From: Planctomycetota bacterium
GTDB taxonomy: Bacteria > Planctomycetota > PLA2 > JAEUHO01
Assembly: GCA_020631815.1 (NCBI GenBank)
Contig: JACKGW010000003.1
Coordinates: 62,001-126,000 of the forward strand
Length of the DNA: 64,000 bases
Direction of reading: 5' to 3'
The translations under genes were made by a program, and so were the position numbers. The notes under the pieces are model-generated. The model saw only the letters and a list, made by a program, of their open reading frames with translations, was not told the origin of the DNA and searched no databases. Below, in pieces: positions 17,168 to 24,974 of the stretch (the first letter of the stretch is position 1; each line of letters starts with the position of its first letter).

Positions 17168-17734
17168 ATGCTTTCCACCAGCGAGCTCAAGCCCGGCGTC
17201 CTCATCGAGTACGAAGGGGCCCCGTACATCGTCGAGACGATGACCGTCTCGTCCCCCACCGCACGCGGCGGCAACACGATCACCCGTGTGCGCCTGCGGA
17301 ACATGCGCACCAAGCAGAAGCGCGACGTGTCCTTCCGCGGCGGGGAGATGTTCCCGCAGCCGGCCTACGAGCGCCGGCCCTGCCAGCTGCTGTACTCGGA
17401 CACCGAGGCGTTCCACTTCATGGACCAGCAGGACTACGAGCAGTTCACGCTGCAGCGTAGCGACCTGGAGTGGGAAGCGCTGTTCCTCAAGGACGAGCTC
17501 GAGGGCCTCTTCGCCCTGCGCTGCGACGACGAGCTGCTCGGCATCGAGCTGCCGCCCGTCGTGACGCTCCAGATCACCGACACCGCGCCCGGCATCAAGG
17601 GAGCGAGCGCCACGGCTCGCAACAAGCCCGCGACGCTCGAGACGGGTCACACGGTGAAGGTGCCCGAGCACATCGACCAGGGCGAGGTCGTCAAGGTCGA
17701 CACGAAGACGGGTGAGTTCCTCGGGCGAGCGTAG
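17168..17734 (+). CDS. efpL: EF-P paralogue of the EfpL (YeiP) subfamily
   Basis: A 188-residue three-domain elongation factor P-like protein. The tip loop of domain I reads VSSPTARGGNTITRVRLRN, which matches the YeiP/EfpL pattern SPTARG with Arg at the tip, rather than the KPGKG loop of EF-P whose Lys is modified. The C-terminal block DTAPGIKGASATARNKPATLETG is also YeiP-like. Such proteins bind stalled ribosomes near the peptidyl-transferase centre and rescue difficult motifs without Lys modification. The start ATG at 17168 gives the family's length; no clear ribosome site precedes it. A nested hairpin follows the stop. Confidence 0.87.
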   Translation: MLSTSELKPGVLIEYEGAPYIVETMTVSSPTARGGNTITRVRLRNMRTKQKRDVSFRGGEMFPQPAYERRPCQLLYSDTEAFHFMDQQDYEQFTLQRSDLEWEALFLKDELEGLFALRCDDELLGIELPPVVTLQITDTAPGIKGASATARNKPATLETGHTVKVPEHIDQGEVVKVDTKTGEFLGRA

Positions 17735-17764
17735 GCCCGCCCGAGGAGCTCGCACGGCGGGCGG
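17735..17764. terminator. bidirectional terminator hairpin
   Basis: GCCCGCC (17735-17741) pairs with GGCGGGC (17756-17762). Inside it CGAG (17742-17745) pairs with CTCG (17749-17752) around GAG. The structure fills the gap between the convergent efpL and haem peroxidase genes. Confidence 0.5.
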
Positions 17765-19759
17765 CTACGGACGCCGCCCCTGCGCGCCGACGCGGAACAC
17801 GTCGCGGTCGATCTCGTTGCCGATGTCGGTGTTGCGCCGGATCACGTCGGCCAGCCGGGTCGCGGCCAGGTCGGCCACCTCGTCGGGGTCGAAGCGCGCC
17901 TCGTACCAGAAGCGGTCGCCGTCACGCAGCCGCCGGAACTGGTCCGCGAGGAGGGTCCGCAGCGTCTCGCCGACCATGGCGCCGTCTTCCGGAGCCTCGG
18001 CCAGCGCACCGATCCAGAGGTCGACCTTGTCCACGGTGCCGTAGACGGAGGCGAGGCCCTGTGCGGTAGCCGCGTCGCGACCAATGGCCGCGAAGCTCGT
18101 GCGCGGGGCAAGCCCCAGGAGGGCGCGCGCTGCCGCGTACGACGGCAGGCCGTGATCACGACCGCGCTGGATGTTCAGCGCCGCGAGGTCCAAGCCACCC
18201 GCTCCGGGAGGTCCGAAGAGGAAGCTGCGGACGTCGTCGACGACGTGCGTATCCAGCTCCTGCGCCGCTTGGGCGGCGAGGCCGCGCAGCACGGGATCGA
18301 TGCCGCCCTCGGTCACGAGGCGATCGGGGCGGAAGAACGCGTCACGAAGGGCCAAGTGGCCGTCGATCGTCTCGGCGCCATTGGCGTCCAGGCGAAGCAG
18401 CCGGCTCGAGAGCAGGCTGTGGCCCAGGCGGTAGGCGGCGGTCGAGAACGCGTTGTCGATGCGCGCGTCCAGCTCCGGACGGTAGCCCGTGTAGGGCGGA
18501 ATCGCGTTGCGGCCGAGCAACAGCGGCAGGAACTCCTCGTAGGTGATCACCTGGAGCAGGGCTCCGACGCGCCGACGTGCTTCTTCGTACACGGCGTCGC
18601 CGTCCAGCTCCGGGTGCTGCTGGCGCAGCTGGTCCGCTTGCCGGTTGTGCTCGCGCATGAACAGCGTGTGCAGGCAGGCCAAGCCGACCTGCTCGTTGGC
18701 GCGGATGTCGCCCGCGAGGAACAGCGTGGCACTGGTGCCGCCCGCGTTGGGCAGGCCCACATCGTTGAAGGGCAGCATGTTGCCCGCACTGGTGCGCAGC
18801 CGACCGGTCCCGTCGTTGGCGCGCAGCGCCAGGGCCCGCTCGGCATCGCTGCCGTAGACCTGGCTGCCGTCGATCCACGCGGTGATCGCCTGCAGCTGCT
18901 CCCGGGGCCCAGCCTGGTCCACGTAGGCCGAGCGTGAGAACGGGATCACCACGACGCCGGTCGCGAAGGGATCGAAGGCCGGGTCACCGGTCGGCACGAG
19001 GATGGACGCGTCCTCCTCGGGCTCGGCGCCGGGCGTCAGCGTGATGTCGTGGTCCACGAACTGGCCCCACTGCCAGAGCATGTCGGTGGCGCCCGCGGCG
19101 TTGGGCTCCTCGCCCACCTGCGTGCAGACGGCGTTGCTGATGGCCCGCGGGTTGGGCCGGTCGGCGCCTGCGAGCGTCGACACGTCGTCGCCATAGGCCG
19201 AGGGCAGTGCGCGACGCAGCGCGATGCCGGTCGAGCCTTCTGCCACGTCCACGGTGTCGTTGCCGCGTCCGTCGATGGCCCGTGCTTCACGGGCGAAGGT
19301 GACCACCTGGTCGTCCGTCACGCGCGTACCTTGCGGGTCGACGAGGTGCATGTGCGTGGCCATGGTCGGCCCCACACCGCCCAGCGGCGGGACGTCCACG
19401 ACGAAGCGCGAGCCGTCGTCCGCGACGTCACGCGGGTCCAGGCGCAGCCGTCGGCCCGTGGCATCCACGTCGATCACGAGGTCGTGACCGGGCCGGAGGC
19501 CCGCGCCGACCAGCGTGAGGACGCCGCCGTCCGCGGGAGGCGCCGCGGGCTGCAGCGCATTCACGGCAACCACGGCGGGTGCACCCCCACCGCCGCCGGG
19601 CGTGCCCGTGCCGCCATCGCCGCCGACGCCGCCCACGGCCGTCGTGCCGGCGCCCCCGCCGCCACAGCCCGATAGCGCCCCGAGCAGCACTCCCGTCACC
19701 GCCGCGGCGAGGCGGTGCAGGACGAAGTGGGTCGAAGTGGCTCGAGCGAAGCGATCCAT
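17765..19759 (-). CDS. animal-type haem peroxidase lipoprotein
   Basis: A 664-residue protein. The N-terminus is a signal peptide with lipobox LLGALSGC followed by a poly-Gly run and a Gly/Ala/Pro linker, so it should be anchored in a membrane and face out of the cytoplasm. An IPT/TIG-like beta domain (about 65-135) precedes an animal haem peroxidase (An_peroxidase) domain. MLWQWGQFVDHDITLTPG carries the distal His, QAITAWIDGSQVYGSD is the family's signature, and AYRLGHSLLSSRLLRLD holds the proximal His. FNIQRGRDHGLPSY-like NIQRGRDHGLPSYAAAR is also diagnostic. It oxidises halides or organic substrates with peroxide. The start has AAAGGA 8 bases before ATG. Confidence 0.9.
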   Translation of the reverse strand: MDRFARATSTHFVLHRLAAAVTGVLLGALSGCGGGGAGTTAVGGVGGDGGTGTPGGGGGAPAVVAVNALQPAAPPADGGVLTLVGAGLRPGHDLVIDVDATGRRLRLDPRDVADDGSRFVVDVPPLGGVGPTMATHMHLVDPQGTRVTDDQVVTFAREARAIDGRGNDTVDVAEGSTGIALRRALPSAYGDDVSTLAGADRPNPRAISNAVCTQVGEEPNAAGATDMLWQWGQFVDHDITLTPGAEPEEDASILVPTGDPAFDPFATGVVVIPFSRSAYVDQAGPREQLQAITAWIDGSQVYGSDAERALALRANDGTGRLRTSAGNMLPFNDVGLPNAGGTSATLFLAGDIRANEQVGLACLHTLFMREHNRQADQLRQQHPELDGDAVYEEARRRVGALLQVITYEEFLPLLLGRNAIPPYTGYRPELDARIDNAFSTAAYRLGHSLLSSRLLRLDANGAETIDGHLALRDAFFRPDRLVTEGGIDPVLRGLAAQAAQELDTHVVDDVRSFLFGPPGAGGLDLAALNIQRGRDHGLPSYAAARALLGLAPRTSFAAIGRDAATAQGLASVYGTVDKVDLWIGALAEAPEDGAMVGETLRTLLADQFRRLRDGDRFWYEARFDPDEVADLAATRLADVIRRNTDIGNEIDRDVFRVGAQGRRP

Positions 19760-19836
19760 GGGGTTTCCTTTCCCGCGCGCCCGGTGTGGGCGCGTCGCTG
19801 CTCGGAAACGCCTGGGTTCTTGCGGAATCCTTTCGC

Positions 19837-21387
19837 TCAGGAAGTGCGCGCAGATCCGGTCAACGTGACGACCAGACCACCGCCGTCACGGGGCGCCAGC
19901 GCCAGCTCGAAGCCGTGGCGATCGGCCACTTCCTTGGCGATCGAGAGACCGAGGCCCGCCCCGCCCGGTCGGCGGGTGCGGGCCTGGGTGCCACGCCACG
20001 AGCGCTCGAAGGCATGCGGAAGGTCTTCGGGGGCGATGCCGGGGCCGTCGTCTTCCACGACGAGACGGAAGCGGTCGCCCTTCGCGCCCTCGCGCGTCAC
20101 GACCACGGCCACGTGGCCACCCTCGTTCTGGTAGCGCACGGCGTTGTGCACGACGTTGCCGACCAGCTGCTCGAGCAGCGTCACGTCGCCCGCAACCAGC
20201 ACGGGCTCGGGCGGCACGCCGTGTTCGAGCACCACGCCGTGCGAGGCCGCCACCGAGCCGTGGCGAGCCACGACACGCTCGATCAGCGCGACCAGGTCCA
20301 CGGGTCGCAGGTCGAGGTGGACGTCACCCGCTTCGAGCTTGGCGAGCGCGCCGAGGTTGTGAAGCAGCGACGCCAGGTGCTGCGCCTCGCCCATCGCGCC
20401 ATCCAGGACCGTGGGATCGGCCGCCTCGTGCTTGAGCGCGTGCCTCCGGAGCGTGCCGAGATGCCCCTGCAAGACGCTGAGCGGCACCATGACGTCGTGT
20501 GTGGTGTTCGCGACGAAGTCGCGCAGCGTGGCCTCGCGGGCGGCGAGCTGCTCGACGTGGGCGCGGTTGGCGGCCGCAGCCTGGTTGAAGGCCTTGGCCA
20601 CGTCGGTGATCTCGTCGTCTCCGGGAGCCGGGACGGGCTCGAGGAAGCCACCGTGCGCCGACTGCGCCACGCCGCGCGCGAGGCGCCGCAGCCGCACGAC
20701 GAGCGGGCCTGCGGTGAGCCACACGACGGCCAACAGGCCCAGCGCCAGCACGCCGATCGCACCCAGGAGGAACGGGCCGGCGAACGTCTCGTCGGGGAAC
20801 GCCCGCTCCACCAACACCACGTCGCAGGGGGTGCCCTGCCACGGCATGCGCAGCGCGACTTGGCGCCCATCCCCCTCGGGGTTCCGGTGCGGGCGGCTGG
20901 CGAGCTGTTCGCCGCCGTCCAGTGCGTCGGCCAGCTCGGGCGGGAACGGTGGCGCGAGCGGGTTGCGCGAGACGAACGAGGCGTCGTAGGCCCAGAGGCG
21001 CGTTGCACGCTGATCGGGTGAGGCGTCGCCTCCTCGCCCGCGGCGCGGAGGCGGCGGGCCTCGCCGTCCGTCGCCGCGCGGTCCACCGGGACCTCCCGGG
21101 CCCGGGCCTCCGGGTCCAGGACCGGGCGGGCCTTGGCGCGGCGGTCGATCCTGCGGCGGGCCGTCGTCACGGGGCGGCGGCGGCGCACGTCGCGTGTCGA
21201 CGACGAAGCGCGCGGGGTCGGCTTCGCAGCGCGTGCGCCCGCCGTTCTCCATCGTGGCGTAGCCGAACTCGCGGAGCGCGTCGTCCATGCGTTGGCGTGC
21301 GAGGTGGGCGTGCACCCACCACGCACCGCCAGCGAGCGGCAGCGCCGTCAAGAGCATGCCGAGCACCAGCCGCGGGCGCAGCCTCAT
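19837..21387 (-). CDS. sensor histidine kinase with Pro/Gly-rich periplasmic loop
   Basis: A 516-residue membrane histidine kinase. TM1 lies at about 7-25 and TM2 at about 205-226. Between them is a periplasmic domain containing a striking low-complexity segment (about 68-120, runs of PPRQGPPGPGPGGPGPGG). The HAMP-like segment is followed by the H box (NTTHDVMVPLSVLQGHL, His297), the N box (GNVVHNAVRYQNEGG), and the G boxes (VEDDGPGI, GAGLGLSIAKEVADRHG). It autophosphorylates and passes phosphate to the adjacent OmpR-type regulator, whose stop codon overlaps this start as ATGA. The Gly/Pro segment resembles that of the EF-hand protein encoded on the other side of the regulator. Confidence 0.9.
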   Translation of the reverse strand: MRLRPRLVLGMLLTALPLAGGAWWVHAHLARQRMDDALREFGYATMENGGRTRCEADPARFVVDTRRAPPPPRDDGPPQDRPPRQGPPGPGPGGPGPGGPGGPRGDGRRGPPPPRRGRGGDASPDQRATRLWAYDASFVSRNPLAPPFPPELADALDGGEQLASRPHRNPEGDGRQVALRMPWQGTPCDVVLVERAFPDETFAGPFLLGAIGVLALGLLAVVWLTAGPLVVRLRRLARGVAQSAHGGFLEPVPAPGDDEITDVAKAFNQAAAANRAHVEQLAAREATLRDFVANTTHDVMVPLSVLQGHLGTLRRHALKHEAADPTVLDGAMGEAQHLASLLHNLGALAKLEAGDVHLDLRPVDLVALIERVVARHGSVAASHGVVLEHGVPPEPVLVAGDVTLLEQLVGNVVHNAVRYQNEGGHVAVVVTREGAKGDRFRLVVEDDGPGIAPEDLPHAFERSWRGTQARTRRPGGAGLGLSIAKEVADRHGFELALAPRDGGGLVVTLTGSARTS

Positions 21388-22064
21388 GCGGGGTCCGCCG
21401 CGTGCGTGTCCAATCGGTAGCCCACACCCCACACGGTGGCGAGATGCGACGCGGCGGCACCCAGCTTCTTGCGCAAGCGCGACACGTGCACGTCGAGCGT
21501 GCGCTCGGTGCCATCGCGTTCGGGATCGAGCACGTGGTCCACGAGCCACGCCCGAGGCACGGCGGCGCCAGGGCGCTTGGCCAGCGCGGCCAGTAGCTCG
21601 AACTCGACGCGCGTCACGGGCACGTCGGCGTCGGCCACGGTGACGGTGCGTGCGCCGAGGTCGATCTCGAGCTCGCCGAAGCGCAAGCGCTCCCGGCGCT
21701 GGAGCACGGGCCGCCGCAGGCGCGCCGCCACGCGAGCCATCAGCTCGTCGGGCCAGAAGGGCTTGGTGAGGTAGTCGTCGGCGCCCAGCTCGAGCGCGCG
21801 AACCTTGTCGGGCGTCTCGTTGCGCGCACTGAGCACGAGCACGGGCACCTCGGCGTCGCGGCGGATGTGCTTGAGCACGTCCATGCCGTAGGTGCCCGGG
21901 AGCATGAGGTCGAGCACGACCAAGTCGTAGCCGGAGGGCTCCTCCAGCATGGCGGCGTCGCCGTCCTTGCGCCACGTCACGTGATGGCCGGCGCTACGCA
22001 GGGCGACCACGACCTGGGCACCCAGGCGCTCATCGTCTTCCACGACCAGGATGCGCGCTTGCAT
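21384..22064 (-). CDS. OmpR/PhoB-type response regulator
   Basis: A 226-residue two-domain regulator. The receiver domain begins MQARILVVEDDERLG with acidic pocket residues at the ED pair, the phospho-acceptor Asp52 in DLVVLDLMLPG, and Lys in DDYLTKPFWPDEL. The C-terminal winged-helix (trans_reg_C) domain contains ELLAALAKRPGAAVPRAWL and TLDVHVSRLRKKLG. The start at 22064 gives the normal OmpR length; a start 4 codons earlier (22076) is possible. It is divergent from the EF-hand gene, with CGCAAG repeats between them that are candidate binding sites. Confidence 0.93.
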   Translation of the reverse strand: MQARILVVEDDERLGAQVVVALRSAGHHVTWRKDGDAAMLEEPSGYDLVVLDLMLPGTYGMDVLKHIRRDAEVPVLVLSARNETPDKVRALELGADDYLTKPFWPDELMARVAARLRRPVLQRRERLRFGELEIDLGARTVTVADADVPVTRVEFELLAALAKRPGAAVPRAWLVDHVLDPERDGTERTLDVHVSRLRKKLGAAASHLATVWGVGYRLDTHAADPA

Positions 22065-22126
22065 GGCTCTCCGCATGATGCCGCGGAGGCGCCTGTGCCG
22101 CCCCCTCTCCCGGATCGTCGACCGTG

Positions 22127-22195
22127 CACCTTGCGCGTTCCTGAAGGCCAGGGCGGCTCCGAAAAACGCGTAGGACGCAAGACCCGCGCAAGGTG
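22127..22195. promoter_or_regulatory. candidate response-regulator operator
   Basis: CACCTTGCGCG (22127-22137) and CGCGCAAGGTG (22185-22195) form a perfect 11-base inverted repeat. A further CGCAAG (22176-22181) lies 11 bases from the one in the right arm (from 22187), which is the direct-repeat spacing used by OmpR-type regulators. The sites are in the 184-base gap between the divergent regulator and EF-hand genes, so either or both could be controlled. Confidence 0.45.
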
Positions 22196-22248
22196 GCGGC
22201 GGCATCATGGCGCACATCGATTCGGGCGACCGGCCCCGGAGGAACCCC

Positions 22249-22986
22249 ATGCACCTGAGAACCTGGCTTCGCTCGCCTTGGTCCCTGGCCGCGGTTGCGG
22301 CCCTGGCCCTGGGCGCACCCGCAATCGCGGACGACTCCCCCACGACCCCGTCTCTCGAGCCGGAGACGTTGTGGGACCTGCTCGTCGAGAAGTACGACGC
22401 CAACCACGACGGCGTCATCTCGAAGACGGAGTACACCCGCGGCGAGGCGGCCTTCGCCCGCTGCGACACGAACAAGGACGGCGTCCTGACCTCGGCCGAC
22501 GGCCTGGGTCGGCCGCCCATGCCGATGGGCCCGCGGATGGGCGGACAGGGCGGTCCCCCGCCGATGGGTCCGGGTGGCCCGCGGCCCATGGGTCCCGGCG
22601 GCCCGATGGGCAAGGACGGTCCCGGCCCGCGTGGTCCCGGCGCCGGGCCTGGACCCGGCGGCCCCGGTGGTCCGGGCGGCCCCGGTGGCCCCAGTGGTCC
22701 GGGCGGTCCCGAGATGGACGGGCCTCGCTGCCCGAACTGTGGCTGTGCGCTTCCCCCTCCCGGACCGCGTGGTCCCGAGGGCCGCGGCGGCGGTCAGGGC
22801 CGCGGTGGCGGCCAGGGTCGCGAGGGTCGTGGCGGTGGCGGCGGCCAGGGTCGTGGCGGAGGCCGTGGTCGCGGTGACGGCAGCGGCGGTGGTCGCCACG
22901 GCGGGCCCGGCGGCCCCGGTGGTCCCCCTCCCGGCAACCCGCCCCCGCCTCCCCCGGAAGAGCCTGCGCCCACCGAGGACGCCTAG
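22249..22986 (+). CDS. secreted EF-hand protein with collagen-like Gly/Pro tail
   Basis: A 245-residue exported protein. The start at 22249 has GGAGG 6-7 bases upstream and gives a signal peptide (cleavage near PAIADD, about residue 28). Two EF-hand loops follow: DANHDGVISKTE (50-61) and DTNKDGVLTSAD (73-84), with Asp/Asn/Asp at positions 1, 3 and 5 and an acidic position 12. Residues from about 88 to the end are low-complexity Gly, Pro, Met and Arg (GPGGPGGPGG types, then RGGGQGRGGG types). They are interrupted by a CPNCGC motif near 164 that could bind metal. It probably binds Ca2+ or another cation outside the cytoplasm. Divergent from the two-component pair, it is the obvious candidate target or partner. 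Confidence 0.8.
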   Translation: MHLRTWLRSPWSLAAVAALALGAPAIADDSPTTPSLEPETLWDLLVEKYDANHDGVISKTEYTRGEAAFARCDTNKDGVLTSADGLGRPPMPMGPRMGGQGGPPPMGPGGPRPMGPGGPMGKDGPGPRGPGAGPGPGGPGGPGGPGGPSGPGGPEMDGPRCPNCGCALPPPGPRGPEGRGGGQGRGGGQGREGRGGGGGQGRGGGRGRGDGSGGGRHGGPGGPGGPPPGNPPPPPPEEPAPTEDA

Positions 22987-23001
22987 CTCCCGATCGGGGC
23001 G
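22987..23001. terminator. short palindrome between convergent genes
   Basis: CCCGATCGGG (22989-22998) is a perfect 10-base palindrome in the 15-base gap between the EF-hand gene and the convergent glycosyltransferase gene. It may serve as a minimal bidirectional stem; no T-tract is present. Confidence 0.3.
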
Positions 23002-23934
23002 CTACTGGACGAACAGCCAGTCGCGCCCTTCGAGGGCCCCGCGTGCCGCACGCGCGGTGCGCTCGGCGTCGCGCGAGCCCAACACGCCATGCGCGACCAA
23101 CACGAACGGCGGGCCGCTTCCCTGCTCGGGGGAGCGGCCCGCTTCGCGTAGGGCCCGCACCCAGCGGCGCGCGGCCTTGGGCGTGCCCTCGACCACCAGA
23201 GGTCGCCCCGCGAGCTGCGGGTCGGCGGTGACGTGCCGGGCCTTCAGTGCGCGGAAGGCGGCGAGCGAGCAGCGTGGGTCCGTGCGCGACAACCGCCCCG
23301 GTCGGTCCCGCTGCAGCATGAGCACCTGCGGCAGCTTGGCGAAGCGCGCTCCGTTCTGCGCCGCGCGCAGGAAGAAGTCGTAGTCCTCGGCGAAGGGCCC
23401 CTCGCGGTAGCCGCCCAGCGCGTCGAACAGCGCACGCCGCAGCGCCCACGTGGGATGCGGGAGCGGGCACTCGACGTAGCGCGCCCGCACGATGGGCGCG
23501 TGCTCGAGGCATGCGTCGAGCCAACGCTCGTAGCGCCAGAGCCCGTCGGCGCGTCGTGGGCGCGGGACGTAGCGCATCCGGCTGCCGACCAGGTCCACGT
23601 CGGGGCGTCGGTCCAGGAGCGCGACCAAGCGCTCCAGGCGCTCGGGGTGCGCGACGTCGTCCGCGTCCATGCGTGCAAGCAACGGCGCCGTGGCGCGCGA
23701 CGCAGCCTCCTGCAGGGCCTGCACGATGCCCGCGGGCTCGCCCCGCTGGACGCGCACGCGGGGATCTGCGGCCGCACGCCGCGCCAGGATCTCCGCCGTC
23801 CCGTCGCGGGAGCCGTCGTCGTGCACGACCACCTCGTGGTCGTCGAGCGTCTGCGCCGCCAGCGAGTCGAGGCACGCGTCGAGCCACGCTTCGCCATCGC
23901 GTACGGGCAGCAGCACGGACACGCGCGGCGTCAT
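23002..23934 (-). CDS. family 2 glycosyltransferase
   Basis: A 310-residue GT2 enzyme with a GT-A fold. It starts VSVLLPVRDGEAWLDACLDSLAAQT, has VVHDDGSRDGT for nucleotide-sugar binding, a DXD-type LLARMDADDVAHPERLERLV, and PFAEDYDFFLRAAQ near the catalytic-base position. It has no membrane segment and should transfer a sugar at the inner face of the membrane to a lipid or polysaccharide; donor and acceptor are unknown. The start overlaps the queG stop as ATGA, so it is the third gene of a queA-queG-GT operon. A link to queuosine modification (glycosylated Q is known in some organisms) is speculative. Confidence 0.85.
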   Translation of the reverse strand: MTPRVSVLLPVRDGEAWLDACLDSLAAQTLDDHEVVVHDDGSRDGTAEILARRAAADPRVRVQRGEPAGIVQALQEAASRATAPLLARMDADDVAHPERLERLVALLDRRPDVDLVGSRMRYVPRPRRADGLWRYERWLDACLEHAPIVRARYVECPLPHPTWALRRALFDALGGYREGPFAEDYDFFLRAAQNGARFAKLPQVLMLQRDRPGRLSRTDPRCSLAAFRALKARHVTADPQLAGRPLVVEGTPKAARRWVRALREAGRSPEQGSGPPFVLVAHGVLGSRDAERTARAARGALEGRDWLFVQ

Positions 23935-24974
23935 GCCAAGCGCTCCAGGGCGTCCGCGGCGTGTGTACGCAACACCGACTCGGGTGCCTGCAGGAAACCC
24001 CCGATCGCGCTGCGAAGATGCACGGCGCCGACGTTGGCGGCCACCACCAGGGCGTTGCGCTGCAGTCCGACACGCCCCGGGCGCTCCAGCGGCGTCCCGC
24101 GAAAGCGCGCGGCAAAGGACGTGTCGTCGAGCGCGAGGACCTCGCCCAGGTCCACGCGGGGGCCCGCGCCAGCCTCGGGCATCAGCTCGGGCCAGGGCGC
24201 CGGTGGATGCTCGCGCTGGAACGGGCAGACTTCCTGGCACACGTCGCAGCCGAACAACCACGCACCGATCCCGCCGCGCAGCTCGTCCGGGATCACGCCC
24301 GCGTGCTCGATCGTGAGGTAGGAGATGCAGCGACGCGCATCCAGCACGTAGGGCGCGGGGAAGGCCTGCGTGGGACAGGCCTCGAGGCAGCGCACGCACG
24401 TGCCGCAGTGGCGTTCGCCGTCGGCGGGCGAGGTCGAGGGGAGCTCGACGTCCACGAGCACCTCGCCCAGGAACCACCACGAGCCGCGGCGCGGCAGGAT
24501 GAGACACGTGTTCTTGCCGACGAAGCCGAGACCGGCGCGCGCGGCCACGGCGCGCTCGAGCAGCGGCGAGTGGTCGCAGGCGCCGCGGGCCTTGCGGCCG
24601 CCGAACGCGACAGCCACGTCCCGGGCCAGGGCCTCCAAGCGCGGTCGGACGAGTGCGTGGTAGTCGCGCCCCCAGGCGTAGCGCGCAATGCGTCCGTAGC
24701 GTCCCTCGTGCTCGAACGGGCCCGCGTCCTGGGGATAGGCGACCGCCACCGAGATGACGCTCTTCACGCTTGTCAGCAGCGTGCGCGGATCGGCTCGCTG
24801 CGGTGGGTTGCGCGTCATGTAGGCGAGGTCCGCGCCGTGGCCGGCGTCAGCCCAGGCCTGCAACCGTGCGAGATCGTCCGCCAACACGGCGGCGTCGGTC
24901 ACCCCCACCACCTCGAAGCCGTGCGCCGCGGCGAGGCGTGCGAGCTGGTCGTGCTCCGGCAGCGCGGCGCTCAT
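23931..24974 (-). CDS. queG: epoxyqueuosine reductase QueG
   Basis: A 347-residue QueG. A cobalamin-binding N-terminal part (GFEVVGVTDAAVL, ... RYAWGRDYHALVRPRLEAL) leads into two [4Fe-4S] cluster motifs, CGTCVRCLEACPTQAF and LFGCDVCQEVCPF. It removes the epoxide from epoxyqueuosine in tRNA to give queuosine, the step after QueA. Start ATG at 24974 overlaps the queA stop as ATGA, and its own stop overlaps the glycosyltransferase start. A C-terminal HEAT-like stretch (LQRNALVVAANVGAVHL) is shorter than in some QueG proteins. Confidence 0.93.
   Translation of the reverse strand: MSAALPEHDQLARLAAAHGFEVVGVTDAAVLADDLARLQAWADAGHGADLAYMTRNPPQRADPRTLLTSVKSVISVAVAYPQDAGPFEHEGRYGRIARYAWGRDYHALVRPRLEALARDVAVAFGGRKARGACDHSPLLERAVAARAGLGFVGKNTCLILPRRGSWWFLGEVLVDVELPSTSPADGERHCGTCVRCLEACPTQAFPAPYVLDARRCISYLTIEHAGVIPDELRGGIGAWLFGCDVCQEVCPFQREHPPAPWPELMPEAGAGPRVDLGEVLALDDTSFAARFRGTPLERPGRVGLQRNALVVAANVGAVHLRSAIGGFLQAPESVLRTHAADALERLA

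Noticed and set aside
22560..22950. GC-rich tandem repeats resembling a minisatellite.
   Set aside because: They are the codons of the Gly/Pro and Arg/Gly tail of the EF-hand protein, not an independent repeat array.
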